DNA from: Pohlia nutans
Lineage: Eukaryota; Streptophyta; Bryopsida; Bryales; Mniaceae
Direction: 5' to 3'
Assembly (NCBI GenBank): GCA_022496805.1
Contig: CM040103.1
Coordinates: forward strand, 2,374,001 to 2,438,000
DNA length: 64,000 bases
Part shown: in pieces, positions 24,332 to 35,173 of the stretch
How positions within the stretch are numbered: position 1 is the first letter of the stretch
Layout of the letters: each line of letters opens with the position of its first letter
Notes under the pieces: model-generated
Databases searched by the model: none
The model's input: only the letters and a program-made list of their open reading frames with translations
What the model was told of the DNA's origin: nothing
Translations under genes and position numbers: made by a program

Positions 24332-24455
24332 AGAAGACTTTGACGATTTCATTCACGTTCTTGCCCATTCTTTTTAATGTACAAGTAGCCAATGTTTTTT
24401 TTTCTCTAGCTATATTTCGCCAAATTTCTCAACAAAATATGGCATTTCTCTTGTG

Positions 24456-25012
24456 TTAACCCCTAAATGACAAGAGGGGGTAAGGACAAAACCTGGATGT
24501 GTTATAAAATGTTATTTCTACAACTTTGATGAAGTTTGGTTCAAAAGAGAAAATGAAAAGCATGATGTTTAGTAATTGTCTATACCATCAATCTTAAGTT
24601 TCAAAAAAATGTTTTAGACACTCATTTAATGAATTTAGAAGCATTTACCATTTAAGATTCACCAAAATTATAATTTTTATTTTTAGAATTTGAAATTTAG
24701 TATTATTGGTTAAAATTAGACATTCTACTTTGAAATTTAAAGAAGAAAATATTTCAAAGGAGAGGACATCATTGCTTTCCCGAAATAGAAAGTTTTATAA
24801 CACTAGAGCAATGTTGAGGTGTTTGTCTTTGAAAAAATCCTTAGTGAACCTCAATATTGCAAATGAAATGCATCAAACAGAACTAGAACATGATCTCTAC
24901 CCCCAATTTTGACAAAAAATAAAAACTCAAAAAATGTCATTTTTTAACTATAGGCAGTCACTATTGTTTGGGCTAAGACCAGAAAATGGTTGATTGGTCA
25001 TTTAGGGGTTAA
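24456..25012. mobile_element. TTAACCCCTAAATGAC element, copy 1
   Basis: Ends TTAACCCCTAAATGAC and GTCATTTAGGGGTTAA (the latter closing at 25012) are a perfect 14-bp or longer inverted pair. Size, ends and interior match 32936-33474. The frame at 24706-24912 inside is not a gene. Confidence 0.8.
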
Positions 25013-25534
25013 GGAAATTTTGAATTTTTTCACCAGACTTTCTATGAAGATAACTAGATTTTGTGAAGAAAACTACCGAAATATATGAAGAAATTCTGTC
25101 AAAACATGCTTGTAAGTTTAAGATTTCGCCAAATTTCCTTCCCAAATTTCTTTTACGTCGCCAGTTAGGCTTCGAGAAAAAAAAACACAGGAAAAACACT
25201 GCTTGAAGTAGCCACTCGCCAGATATATATATTTTTGGCTGCACATCATTCTGGAGTATTATATAGAATACCCTAAAGTGAGATTGAGATTCACAATCAC
25301 TAAAGTTCCCATGATCCGGCTGGAAGCAATTGTCAATGCCGACCCGGATCCCCAGTACTGTCAGTACAAGATTCTGGAATCTATCAATGTGAAACTTGTC
25401 TGTCACGACATCGATCACAGACTGCGGATTAACTGTCAAGCTCCCTGTCAAGAACAAATTCTAATTTTTTTAATTAAATGAATGAATGGCAAATCAGTGT
25501 TGAAGAAGTTACACAAAAATGCATCATGCTCACA

Positions 25535-25540
25535 TATAAA
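25535..25540 (+). promoter_or_regulatory. Candidate TATA box of peptide gene 5
   Basis: TATAAA at 25535-25540. After subtracting the 197-bp mobile element plus 3-bp duplication inserted downstream, the distance to the ATG is about 200 bp. No perfect CATTCC follows; CTCATTCAAC lies about 45 bp downstream. Confidence 0.4.
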
Positions 25541-25720
25541 TCTCCCGTTCAATTAATCCTCAAGGAATTCCAAGCTCATTCAACATTCAGAGTTCATAGC
25601 ATTACATACACCCCAGTTGATCGAGTTCTTTCACACAATCAGAATCTAGAACCACGTTTTTTAGAGCTCAACGATCGACAGTATACACGGTGTCTAAGTC
25701 ATTGCAGCTGGATTTTATTG

Positions 25721-25917
25721 CACTAGTAGCAGATCTGTCCTTTTTCATTCCCCACTTTGTGAAAATAGTGAATAGTACCATAATATTATACCTATAGTTT
25801 TGTCTTCTTGTGACCAAAACTACTCACCAACATTGATGCAACCCAAGTGCCTGGCGCAGTTTCATTTCTTTTTCATTTATAGTACTAAGTGAAAAAGCGA
25901 CACATTTCCTACTAGTG
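25721..25917. mobile_element. CACTA-type MITE in leader of peptide gene 5
   Basis: A 197-bp element with ends CACTAGTAGCAGA / TTTCCTACTAGTG and an exact TTG duplication (25718-25720, 25918-25920). It ends 16 bp before the ATG at 25934, so it sits in the leader or proximal promoter of that gene. Confidence 0.88.
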
Positions 25918-25933
25918 TTGCTTGAAAGCTCAA

Positions 25934-26068
25934 ATGGGTGCTGCAGGAGATGGCGGTGGCTCCAAGTGGAGGCCTCCTCAACAATTCTCACATGAAACAG
26001 GCCAAGCATCAAGCACATTGTTGTCAATTTTTGCAACCAGGAATCAGTTCGTTGATGCAGAGACTTAG
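25934..26068 (+). CDS. SKW small peptide, copy 5 (44 aa)
   Basis: The ATG at 25934 gives MGAA followed by one unit, GDGGGSKWRPP, and then a 29-residue polar tail starting QQFSHETG and ending VDAET. The tail has no Cys, no hydrophobic segment and no second unit. The DNA encoding the tail is the start of a roughly 430-bp sequence repeated twice more downstream (26395, 26827), so the 3' part of the gene has been amplified without the unit. A CACTA-type MITE lies immediately upstream of the ATG and may have altered its expression. Start chosen by the M-(G/A)-A-x-G-D pattern shared with copies 1, 2 and 6. Function unknown. Confidence 0.65.
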   Translation: MGAAGDGGGSKWRPPQQFSHETGQASSTLLSIFATRNQFVDAET

Positions 26069-27180
26069 GCATTTAAATGGTTCGAACATTGATCACGAGA
26101 AGAATCATCAATGTAGATATTGGCTGGAATTGAATCTTTTGTAGAGAAGTAAATATTCAGGATTCTTTTTAGTAGACAGGATGCTTATCATGGCAGGATT
26201 GTAGTATAACTTCTGCCCTTGCAATTTAATTAATTGCAGCGTCTTGTAGAGGTATGAGATTTAGTCTTGGGTACATTGCTTAAGCTACACTCAAGCCTTT
26301 TTAATGACAGGTGGCAAATAGGCACTCTGAGGCATGTGTTAAACAACTTGATATGTGGAAGTTGTCTAATCAAATGTATATTTATGTGAAATGATTCAAC
26401 AATTCTCACATGAAGCAGGCGAAGCATCAAGCACATTGTTGCCCAATCCATGCTTGCATAATTGGCAATTTTTGCAACCAGATATCAGTTCGTTGATGCC
26501 TCACATTGTGCAGAGAATTAGGCATTTAGTTTGATCACGAGAATCATGTAGATATTAGCTGGAACCGAATTTTTGTTTGTGAGGATACTTTAGTAGACAG
26601 GATGCTCATGGCAGGATTATAACTATTGGCCTTGCATAAATTAATTGCATCTTGTACAGGTATGAGATTTAGTCTTGGGTACATTGCTTAAGCTACACTC
26701 AAGCCTCTTTAATGACAGGTGACAAATAGGCACTCTGAGGCATGTGTTAGACAACTTGATATGTGGAAGTTGTCTAATCAAATGTAATCAAATGTATGCA
26801 CAACGTGATAGATTTATGTGAAATGATTCAACAATTCTCACATGAAGCAGGCGAAGCATCAAGCACATTGTTGCCCAATTTATGCTTGCATTGGCAATTT
26901 TTGCAACCAGGAATCAGTTCGTTGATGCCCCACATTGTGCAGAGAATTAGGCATTTAATTTGATCACGAGAATCATGTAGATATTAGCTGGAACCGAATT
27001 TTTGTTTGTGAGGATACTTTAGTAGACAGGATGCTTATAACTACTGGCCTTGCAAAATTAATTGCAGCGTCTTGTACAGGTATGAGATTTAGTCTTGGGT
27101 ACATTGCTTAAGCTACACTCAAGCCTTTTTAATGACAGGTGACAAATAGGCACTCTGCGGCATGTGTTCACAACTTGATC
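25975..27180 (+). repeat. Three tandem copies of about 430 bp from the 3' half of peptide gene 5
   Basis: Blocks beginning CAACAATTCTCACATGAA recur at about 25975, 26395 and 26825. Each runs through GCATCAAGCACATTGTTG, GCAACCAG(G/A)(A/T)ATCAGTTCG, TAGTAGACAGGATGCT and TGGGTACATTGCTTAAG. The second and third copies lack the SKW unit and an ATG in the right context. The third is cut short near 27180. Confidence 0.85.
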
Positions 27181-27537
27181 ATATATATGTGGAAGCTAGT
27201 TGCCTTATCAAATGTATACACGTACAATTGTGTGATAAATTTTGAGGATTTTGTGTTCACTCTAGTAAAAATTGGGTTACACCTTGACCTCTTTAATCCT
27301 TGGATGCTTTTTTTTATATTTTAGTTGAGCTCCCAGCTCTTCATATGTGGTGCTTTTTAGAGAGGTTCTTTGGAACGATCTCAAAAAATGCAATGCTTTA
27401 ATTTGGTTTCAGGGGTCGTAGAAAAATGATCATGGCATATTGGCATAATTTGAATGTGTGACAAATGTACTACATCTAGAAAAATGACCATGGCATGTTG
27501 GCATAATTTGAATGTGTGACAAATGCACTACATCTAA

Positions 27538-27653
27538 ACCTCTTGGCTTAGTCTCAATCTCTTGGCTTAGTCTCAATCCCTTAGCTTAGTCTCAACCTCT
27601 TAGCTTAATCTCAATCTCTTAGCTTAATCTCAACCTCTTAGCTTAATCTTAGT
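27538..27653 (+). repeat. Minisatellite, CTCTTAGCTTAATCTCAA units
   Basis: About six head-to-tail units of roughly 18 bp (CTCTTGGCTTAGTCTCAAT and variants). The array resumes for one unit after the element at 27654-27825, so the element landed inside it. Confidence 0.85.
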
Positions 27654-27825
27654 CATAACATTCAGTAGCCTTCATGCCCATTGCCATTCCTTCATGCACC
27701 CTGCTCACCACCTTGAGCCTCCACTTATCCACTTAGCTATTGATGAAGTATTGTTGGGAGTGGAATATTCCACACCATCTACTCCAGAGCTAAGACAGTG
27801 ACAATGCATGCTACTGAATATTATG
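27654..27825. mobile_element. CATAACATTCAGTAGCC MITE inserted in minisatellite
   Basis: A 172-bp element with ends CATAACATTCAGTAGCC / GCTACTGAATATTATG and the palindrome GTGGAATATTCCAC. It interrupts the CTCAACCTCTTA array. Confidence 0.8.
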
Positions 27826-28380
27826 ATCTCAACCTCTTACGGCAAGTAATCTGATTTCCTGGGTTTCATCTAAGAGAGTAACCATTGATGACATAGTTTG
27901 AATGTGTAACAATTGTACTACAGTCGATGAGAGTGTGACGGATCTTCCATAATGTTCTTTTAAAGAAAATTATTAAAGAGGGCCCAGTCCATATCGAAAG
28001 TTCCAAAAAATATTCTCAATAGTCATCTTCTCACTCAAAATAATCAATCTGTTTCAACAAAATATGAACAAACGCTAAGTAACCAACTTTGAACTAGCAC
28101 TAATAATCCTATGCTGAAATAACTAATCTTGCATGTTAAGAGATATCTACATAATCAATGAGCTCTTTTTAAATTTGATCATTGAATTACTGAACCTCAA
28201 AGGCAGGGTCAGCAAAAAATAATTATAAAAGGATCTGAAGGTTGCCCGAATTTTAGGAAATGACTTTTTTAAAAAGAGAATCTTTAGGAATATTCATGTA
28301 ATTTTAAAGCATATTTGCATCATTCCAAAAAAATAATTAAATATTCGGTAAGAGTATCGATCTTGCCTTTTCGGATATGG
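27826..28380. other. Non-coding stretch, no gene seen
   Basis: AT-rich, with short frames only. Confidence 0.45.
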
Positions 28381-28707
28381 TAAGGTAACTATACCTTAAA
28401 GCGTTCACCTTACTAACTGAGACTATTTACACACACACAAAAATAAAAAATAAAAATTAGTGGGTCTTATTAGCAAGTTCAAGAGAATTCCAATGCACTT
28501 TAGCATGTATTATTTGGACACTGTATGAATAAGTTATGAATTTTCAAAGTGTTGACTATAGGTTGACCTTGAAGCAACCCTAAACTCTGATGTTAAGATT
28601 GTGCACATTCTCATCAACAGCAGGGTGTCAAAATCTATTTATGATGGAAGATTGAATGAGTTATGCACGCTTTAAGGAAATGGTTGCTTTTAGATATAGT
28701 TACCTTA
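28381..28707. mobile_element. TAAGGTAACTATACC foldback element, longer relative
   Basis: Ends TAAGGTAACTATACCTTAAAGCG and CGCTTTAAGG...TATAGTTACCTTA match 16495-16640 but enclose about 230 bp more sequence. Confidence 0.75.
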
Positions 28708-29323
28708 GTGCTAATCCACATTTGATGAAATCTGATTGAATTTTCTTGGATGGCTCTACAACTGTTGTGTTAAAATGTTCAATTTACTGGCTGCTCTTTC
28801 TGCTGGAAGGTTCACGCTTGGTTGCGTTTCAAAGCAAGCACATGATCTACTTCCAAATTGTTCACATGCTCTAATGAATTGCATAATTTCCAATTCAAGC
28901 GCGCACACCCAATTCCAATTGTTCACAATGAGGGGAAGTTTCAGCAAGGCCAGCATTGATGTGCTTGCATTGATTCACGTGCATTGATTCATGATATTTC
29001 GAATTCCAGACAACGGAATCCGCTGCCTGGGTCCATTGAAATCGAATCCCAAAAGAAATCCGGCGGGACCAAGAGGAGGTTTTATTTGATTTTTGGTTGT
29101 ATTTCCTGGCACAAATGCAAGGACTTAAGTATTTTCTTACATTGCAAAGAATAAGAACATAATCCAAGGGGTTCTCGCCCGGACACAGAATTTGAACTGG
29201 TACAGAAGTGGAGGAGTGGCAACCGGGGTGGCCGGCAACGCGTGGAAAATACCGACAGTTGTAAGCTTCCTTGCTCGCCTGCCACGGTGAAACTTTTGCA
29301 CTGGTTTCAGTAGACAGTAGTAA
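28708..29323. other. Non-coding stretch, no gene seen
   Basis: A minus-strand frame to 29326 begins with GTG inside the adjacent mobile element, so I do not call it. Confidence 0.4.
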
Positions 29324-29496
29324 CACTAGAAGGAAATGTGTCGTTTTTCACTTACTATAAATGAAAAAGAAATAGAAATGAAACGGCGATAGTGATAGTG
29401 CTCATGAGTAGTTTTGGTCACAAGAAGACAGAAACGTGAGTATAATATTCGGGTATTATTCAATGTTCCCACAAAATGAGGAATGAAAAACTAGTG
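29324..29496. mobile_element. CACTA-type MITE, shortened copy
   Basis: A 173-bp member with ends CACTAGAAGGAAATGTGTCG / CTAGTG and an exact TAA duplication (29321-29323, 29497-29499). Confidence 0.85.
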
Positions 29497-29514
29497 TAAG
29501 AACCTCTTGCCCTC

Positions 29515-31860
29515 TTTCTTTCAAGGCTGGCGTGAATAAAGTGTTTGTTGGATCCAACACTAATTTCACATTTCACAAAATTAAAGTTTTGATAGGTAGA
29601 AGTTTTGACACATAGGCTATTTGACAGGTAATTCAATTTGTGTAAAGTAAAATAACACACGCAAACTTGGTACTGGTGGCCTAGTTGACATTACTTCCCC
29701 AGACAAACTCTTCATTCGAGTTGGTCCTTTGGAATAGATTTAATCTCTCTAAAGTGAAGTGGATAAAATGTAAAATCTTTGCTTGACAAAGAATTTGATT
29801 TACCTTAACTTCTAATAATTAGTTTTTCAAATGTTATTCGTGTCAATTTTTTGGAATGTCAAATAGATAGATAGAAACTCCGGTCCCTATTAGGGGCCGG
29901 CGTGAATGAAGTGTCTGTTCGTAATGTCAATGACCCGGTGCCCACCGGACAAGTGGACATTGGGACAATACTACTCTCCCCTTTCGAGGATGGACACTAT
30001 ACTACCACACTATGCTAGTTCCTAACTAGCTACTAACGCCTTGAAGATACCGGACATGGTATCCCCCCAAAGGACTTTGAGGTACCCATACAACAAGGTC
30101 CAAGGACCCCCCACCATAGTTGGGTGGACTATGGTGGTGATTTGGAATGTCATATGATCTAAGTGGAGAATCATGTCAAAGACAAATCATAATCATTTTT
30201 ACCTTTTCAATCATCAAATGGTCAGATCTTAGACTGTTTGCAAAACATGTCTTGCTTTGGCATTCATGAGCACTATACTCTTTGTTTAGATAGATAGATA
30301 GAAAGAAACTCCAGTCCTTTTTCGAAGGCCGGCTTAAATAAAGTGTTCGTTTGTAATGTCAATGACACAGTGCCCATTGGACAAAGGGCCATTGGAACAA
30401 AACTACAGACTCTTCCCTCTTGAGAATGGACACTATAGTAATACTCTTTGTTTACTTTAATGTGGGTCTCATTATTTTGAATTCCTTTTTTATTAAATCA
30501 ATCATCTTGTGTCTACTTATCTACAAGTTACTAATCATTTAATGTCAACTATTTTCAAACCCTAATGCTTGAATGAGGTCAGGAAATTCACTAGCATTCC
30601 AATTGGTGTAAACTTTAGGAGAAAAATGGGGTCCCAAAGGGGCCCTCTAAGCTTGCCCGTGTTAGGTGAACCGGCTGCCCAAGCACCATTTTCTATGTAA
30701 ACCCATTGGTGCAGTCGCTGCCCGTTGACAGCGTCGGAAGCCGCAGTGCTAGCAGTGTTGGCAGTGCTGGCAGTGTCGGCAGTGTTGGCAGCGTCGATTG
30801 GCGCGACCCACGGAACTGCGCTGCTGGCAGTCACGGTGGCACCATTGGTGCTTTCTTGTAAAGTGCACGGTTTGGCCTAAATTTTTCAGCACGTGCCAAA
30901 GGCCAAGGCCCCTTTGTGACTACAGATTTCTCCTAATGATTAAGTGGGCAAGCGGATTTCATATTCATTAATAGAAAATCCTGTTTGATGACATCTAAAT
31001 GTTACTTCGTTTGATATCATAAGTAACAAAATATTCCCATTATCATGTTCTTGACAAAACAAGCAAAGTGAAGTTCTGACGTCATCTCTAATGGGATTTT
31101 CTGTCAGTGATTCTTGTATTCAGATAGTTACCCATTCATTAAAATCATCTGATTAGAACCTCACATAGAGATTCACTAGTAGTTGTGGACCATAGGTGAC
31201 TCTTTCTTACAAATTATTCTCGTGGTAATCTTACGAACTTTAATGATCAATAGTAACTAAAGCAGAGTCGCAGGACCCAGAGCTGAAATGTACATTGCAG
31301 CTCATTCAAGTACGCATTGACTATGAAGTATGAACCAAAAGGTAAGAGAGATTGTACTGCAAATTATTACTAGCTTGTCTGTGCAACTGGAGACCAGTCA
31401 ATTTTTATTTTTTTAACGAACTTTTGCCAGAATCTTACCAGGCACAGTCCGGGAAGTTTTTTGAGCTTTACCGGTTACTTTCCTTTCATTCCAAGATTGA
31501 ACCAGTTTTTCAAGTGTGGAGTCCGGTTATTTTCTCTATTTAATATATAAAATAGAATTTTTTTAGCTTTTTCACCCGATTTTTAGCCGCTCCTTCTAAG
31601 TTCCAATCGGTTTTTTAGAAAATCAACCGGCTCATCTTACACTAGCTGCCGGTTCTCCCCGTTCATTGTTACCAGGTTTTGGGAGTGGCAGGTAGTAGTA
31701 AGAACTTTGGTTTTCTCTTGAGGCTAGCGTGAATAAAGTGTATGTTTGATCCACTCATGATTTGATGTCTTCGAGACAGATGTGACCCCAATCTTGACAA
31801 GGGACCATTGGTGCAGAACGACTCCCTTTTCTTGAGGGTAGACATTGTAGGAGTGATAGC
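29515..31860. repeat. Dispersed GTGAATAAAGTGT repeat, several copies
   Basis: Related blocks at about 29515-29560, 29865-30010, 30288-30440 and 31706-31860 share GGCCGGCGTGAATGAAGTGT, TGTCAATGACC, GACA and GGATGGACACTAT motifs, two of them preceded by TAGATAGATAGAAA. A fragment also occurs near 44340. A GCAGTG(T/C)TGGCAGTG tandem run lies at 30745-30800. No gene is supported in this interval. Confidence 0.6.
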
Positions 31861-31981
31861 TACTTTAACATTAGAAAAAATGGGCAAAAAAGTGGATGAA
31901 ACCACCAAAGTCCTCTCAATAAAATTCTAAAATGACCAGCATTTAGATAAAAGTGTCCTCTAATAAATAATTTTATGGATG

Positions 31982-31983
<2 letters not shown>

Positions 31984-32080
<97 letters not shown>

Positions 32081-32092
32081 GTATATGTATAT
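31984..32092. repeat. (AT)n microsatellite
   Basis: About 90 bp of pure AT dinucleotides followed by imperfect ATGTAT units. Frames through it on both strands read as poly-Ile/Tyr and are not genes. Confidence 0.98.
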
Positions 32093-32515
32093 GGATGATT
32101 CTATTCATTTTTTTCCTACCTGGCTACATTCCAGGTGCAGAAAAAAAATTAAAAAAAATTGGCTGCTGAAGACAAACGCTACTTCCAGGGTAGAACAGTT
32201 GGGATAATAGATTGGACCCACAAATTTAATTACTCGGGCTTTCAAGCCGTGGACCCAACATTACAGTACTGCAGAATAAATGCGGACTGAAAAACTGAAA
32301 GTGTTCGTTTCTACAACATATATAGCGTTAGAAAATTGGGATCCCATCTTCTTTGGGAGGGGCCAAACCAAAATGGGTTTCCAATTTTGGTACTCTTTAG
32401 TATTTTCGAAATTTTAAATCTAAATTTGTCCGACCACAAACCTCAAATGAGTCCGCTAGATTATTTTGACTTTGTCTTAAAACTGATTGCTCCATTCATT
32501 GATAGTTCATAAACT

Positions 32516-32613
32516 GCCATATTGGCCAAATTGGTTAATCCTTGTCACTTTTTAGTGCAACAAGTTACAAGTTACACTAGAAAATAACAAAGATTGGCCA
32601 ATTTAACCAATAT
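32516..32613. repeat. Short foldback, CCATATTGG(C/T)(C/T)AAATTGG arms
   Basis: Arms of about 30 bp with few mismatches around a 35-40 bp loop. Confidence 0.7.
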
Positions 32614-32935
32614 GGTGTTAAAACATTTAGTAGCTCTTTTGGGGATGCCTTGGGGTTTCATCTTTGGAGTTTTGTCTGCCTTTGCCGTGTGTCCCTTAGT
32701 TAATGATGGAATTAACGAGATGATGATGTGTGCTACTCATCATTTCATTAGGGGTTCTCGGGAAATCTCTCAGTTTACTACTGAATATTATATTAGTCTA
32801 TATTTGCTTCCTCTTTGACATTGCTTTTTTTTGGTTTGCCATTGAAATAAAGCTTTACAAAAGAAACCACCATTTAAACAAGTCTACTTAGACCATTTTG
32901 AATGTTTTAAGTATATATAAGAAAAAGAGATTGGT

Positions 32936-33474
32936 TTAACCCCTAAATGACGGAGGGGGTAAGGGCAAAACATAAATGTGTTATAAAAAACACTTCTTCA
33001 ACTTTGATGAAGTTTGGTCCAAAAGAGAAAATGAGGAGCTTGATGTTTAGTAATTATCCATACGGTTAAATTTCAAAAAATAGCTTTTTATCTTCTCATA
33101 ATGAATTTAGAAGCATTTTACTTCAAATATTTATCAAAATTACAAATTTTATTTTTAGATTTTTTTTACTTTTATGATTCGTTAAAATTAGACATTCTAT
33201 TCTAAAATTTAAAAAAATCAAAATTTTCAAAGGAGAGAACATCATTACTTTCCCCAAATAGTAACTTTTCTAACACTAAACAATGTAGAAATCTTTGAAA
33301 ATTTCTCCCCGGTGAAGTTTAACTCGGATTGACATGATTCAAATTGGGTTGGAAAGTAGACTTGATTCCCTATTTGAAAATATTTTTTATGTTCTACAAT
33401 TTTTTTTCTATCTCGGGCAGCCCGTAAAAAAGGGCAGAGACCATAAAATGGTTGATCCGTCACTTAGGGGTTAA
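32936..33474. mobile_element. TTAACCCCTAAATGAC element, copy 2
   Basis: Ends TTAACCCCTAAATGACGG / GTCACTTAGGGGTTAA, 539 bp. Its interior aligns along its length with 24456-25012 (GGGGGTAAGG, AACTTTGATGAAGTTTGGT, CATTCTA). Confidence 0.8.
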
Positions 33475-34029
33475 GTAGGGGTAAGAGTAAAGGCCACTAA
33501 CCACAAAATGGAGAACAGTTTTAGTTTTCCCCCCTGTCCATTGAAAGAAGATTTTTCTGGCCCCTATTACCTCTTGTTCTAAAAACAATAGAAATTAAAT
33601 AAAATATAAAATATAAAATAATCAAAAAATCAAAATTGTTGCACTTTCCGGTCGGTATGTTGAGTAAACGTGCTAATTTCATTGCCATAAATAAACAGAG
33701 TGGGGGGATGAAGGAGGGACAGCGAACCAACGACCACAGTTGACTTAAAAGACTTCGACCCCAGTAGACCGAACCTGGAGATTTTGTCAATCATGTACGT
33801 TTTATTGAATGCCAGGTAGATGTGAGATTTTTGGTGGTGTAATTTCTACAGTTAAGTTTCTCCATCAATTTCTTGCTAATTTGCACCGACAACCTGAATC
33901 AAACTGTTATCAAATGGAGTGAAGGAACTCAAGAAAGGCCAATAATTGATCAACCTGGGTTAGTTGTGTCTCGTCCGAAATCATCAATTCTCAGCAGCAA
34001 CTCACAATTTGAATCCATCTACTAACAAA
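33475..34029. other. Non-coding stretch, no gene seen
   Basis: Short frames only (for example 33521-33790, minus). No motif recognised. Confidence 0.4.
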
Positions 34030-34226
34030 CACCAGTAGCAGAATTGTCGTTTTTCATTCCCCACTTTGTGAATTAAAGCAGTGAACAGCGACAAAATATT
34101 GTGTCTAGATTTCTGTCTTCTTGTGACCAAGACCACTCACCAGCATGACACAAACCCATGTGCCTGGCGCGGTTTCATTCCTTTTCCATCTATAGTAAGT
34201 GAAAAACGACACATTTCCTACTAGTG
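34030..34226. mobile_element. CACTA-type MITE
   Basis: 197 bp, ends CACCAGTAGCAGA / TTTCCTACTAGTG, exact AAA duplication (34027-34029, 34227-34229). Confidence 0.87.
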
Positions 34227-34686
34227 AAATGAATGCAGGCCTTCTGTAGTATGATCTAGAATTTAATGAAACCTTAATTCATATTGATTCAATCCAACTC
34301 TCGACTCTACAACGAAAATGAATTAAGCAATTAACCCACACAACAGACTTGCCATGCCATTCATCAGATCGAATGTGGACGTAAATAGCTAAAAAGCTTA
34401 GGCAATGAATGTGCCCAACTGTATATTTATTGAAGCAAGTCTATACCATTGCAAAAGCAATAGTTACAACTCTGCTTTGAATCTACAAATGAAAATGATT
34501 CTTCCGCAAGGGTCTTGCCCATTATGAGCGGAAGTGACTATATATGATCTTCGCATTAATGAAGGGTCTTCATTAGCGTTCCAAAAAATGAATAAATCAA
34601 TCGTATAAAACCCGGGCGATCGATCGAAAAGTGTGAAAGTACAGAATTGAATCCAATTCCTGAGTACACACACATCTAGTGATCGA

Positions 34687-34812
34687 TCAGGTACCAATGC
34701 AAACAATCAATACGTTGTCGATCTCCGACATCTGGAAGAAGTCCGCCGCTGTTGGAGATCGCTTCTTCGGAGGCTTCCACTTGGAATCACCTCCATCTCC
34801 TGCACCCGCCAT
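34687..34812 (-). CDS. SKW small peptide, copy 6 (41 aa)
   Basis: The minus-strand ATG at 34812 encodes MAGA, one unit GDGGDSKWKPP, then a 26-residue tail (KKRSPTAADFFQ..., ending CIGT). The basic KKR directly after the unit resembles a cleavage-type site, but that is only a suggestion. The tail ends in a short hydrophobic stretch (NVLIVCIG) too short for a typical membrane helix. A TATA box lies about 355 bp upstream. The leader contains roughly five tandem 22-bp repeats. Tails of copies 5, 6 and 7 show no similarity to each other while the unit is kept. Function unknown. Confidence 0.65.
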   Translation of the reverse strand: MAGAGDGGDSKWKPPKKRSPTAADFFQMSEIDNVLIVCIGT

Positions 34813-34877
34813 GATTTTTGTAACAACGCCGATCGACCAATGCAAGTTGGAACAATCGGTCCTCCAAAAATCCTATG

Positions 34878-35020
34878 CAATCGATCAATCGATCAATGCA
34901 AGCTCCTCCAAAAGTCGATCAATGCTAATGGAACAATCGATCAATACTATTGGAACAATCGATCAATGCTAATGGAACAATCGATCAATGATAATGGAAC
35001 AATCGATCAGTGCTAGCTCC
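34878..35020 (-). repeat. 22-bp tandem repeats in leader of peptide gene 6
   Basis: On the plus strand, units of AACAATCGATCAATGCTAAT occur about five times with small changes, between the TATA box and the ATG. Confidence 0.8.
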
Positions 35021-35136
35021 TTCAAGAATCGGTCTGTTCGCAATACCAGATTGATTTTCTGGAGCTACAGATCGATGAGACTGTACTTGTATAAGCAGCG
35101 TTAGATCACTGACCAGCTGTTTGTGAGCTTGTGAGT

Positions 35137-35173
35137 GGAATGAAAAAGAACCAGCAGGGATGTGGTTTTTATA
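35137..35173 (-). promoter_or_regulatory. TATA box and CATTCC motif of peptide gene 6
   Basis: Minus-strand TATAAAAA (35173-35166) is followed by CATTCC (35142-35137). Confidence 0.6.

Noticed and set aside
28895..29326. 143-codon minus-strand frame
   Set aside because: It starts with GTG inside the CACTA-type MITE at 29324-29496, has no ATG in a sensible place and no recognised motif.
31860..32169. Poly-Ile/Tyr frames on both strands
   Set aside because: Translation of the (AT)n microsatellite.
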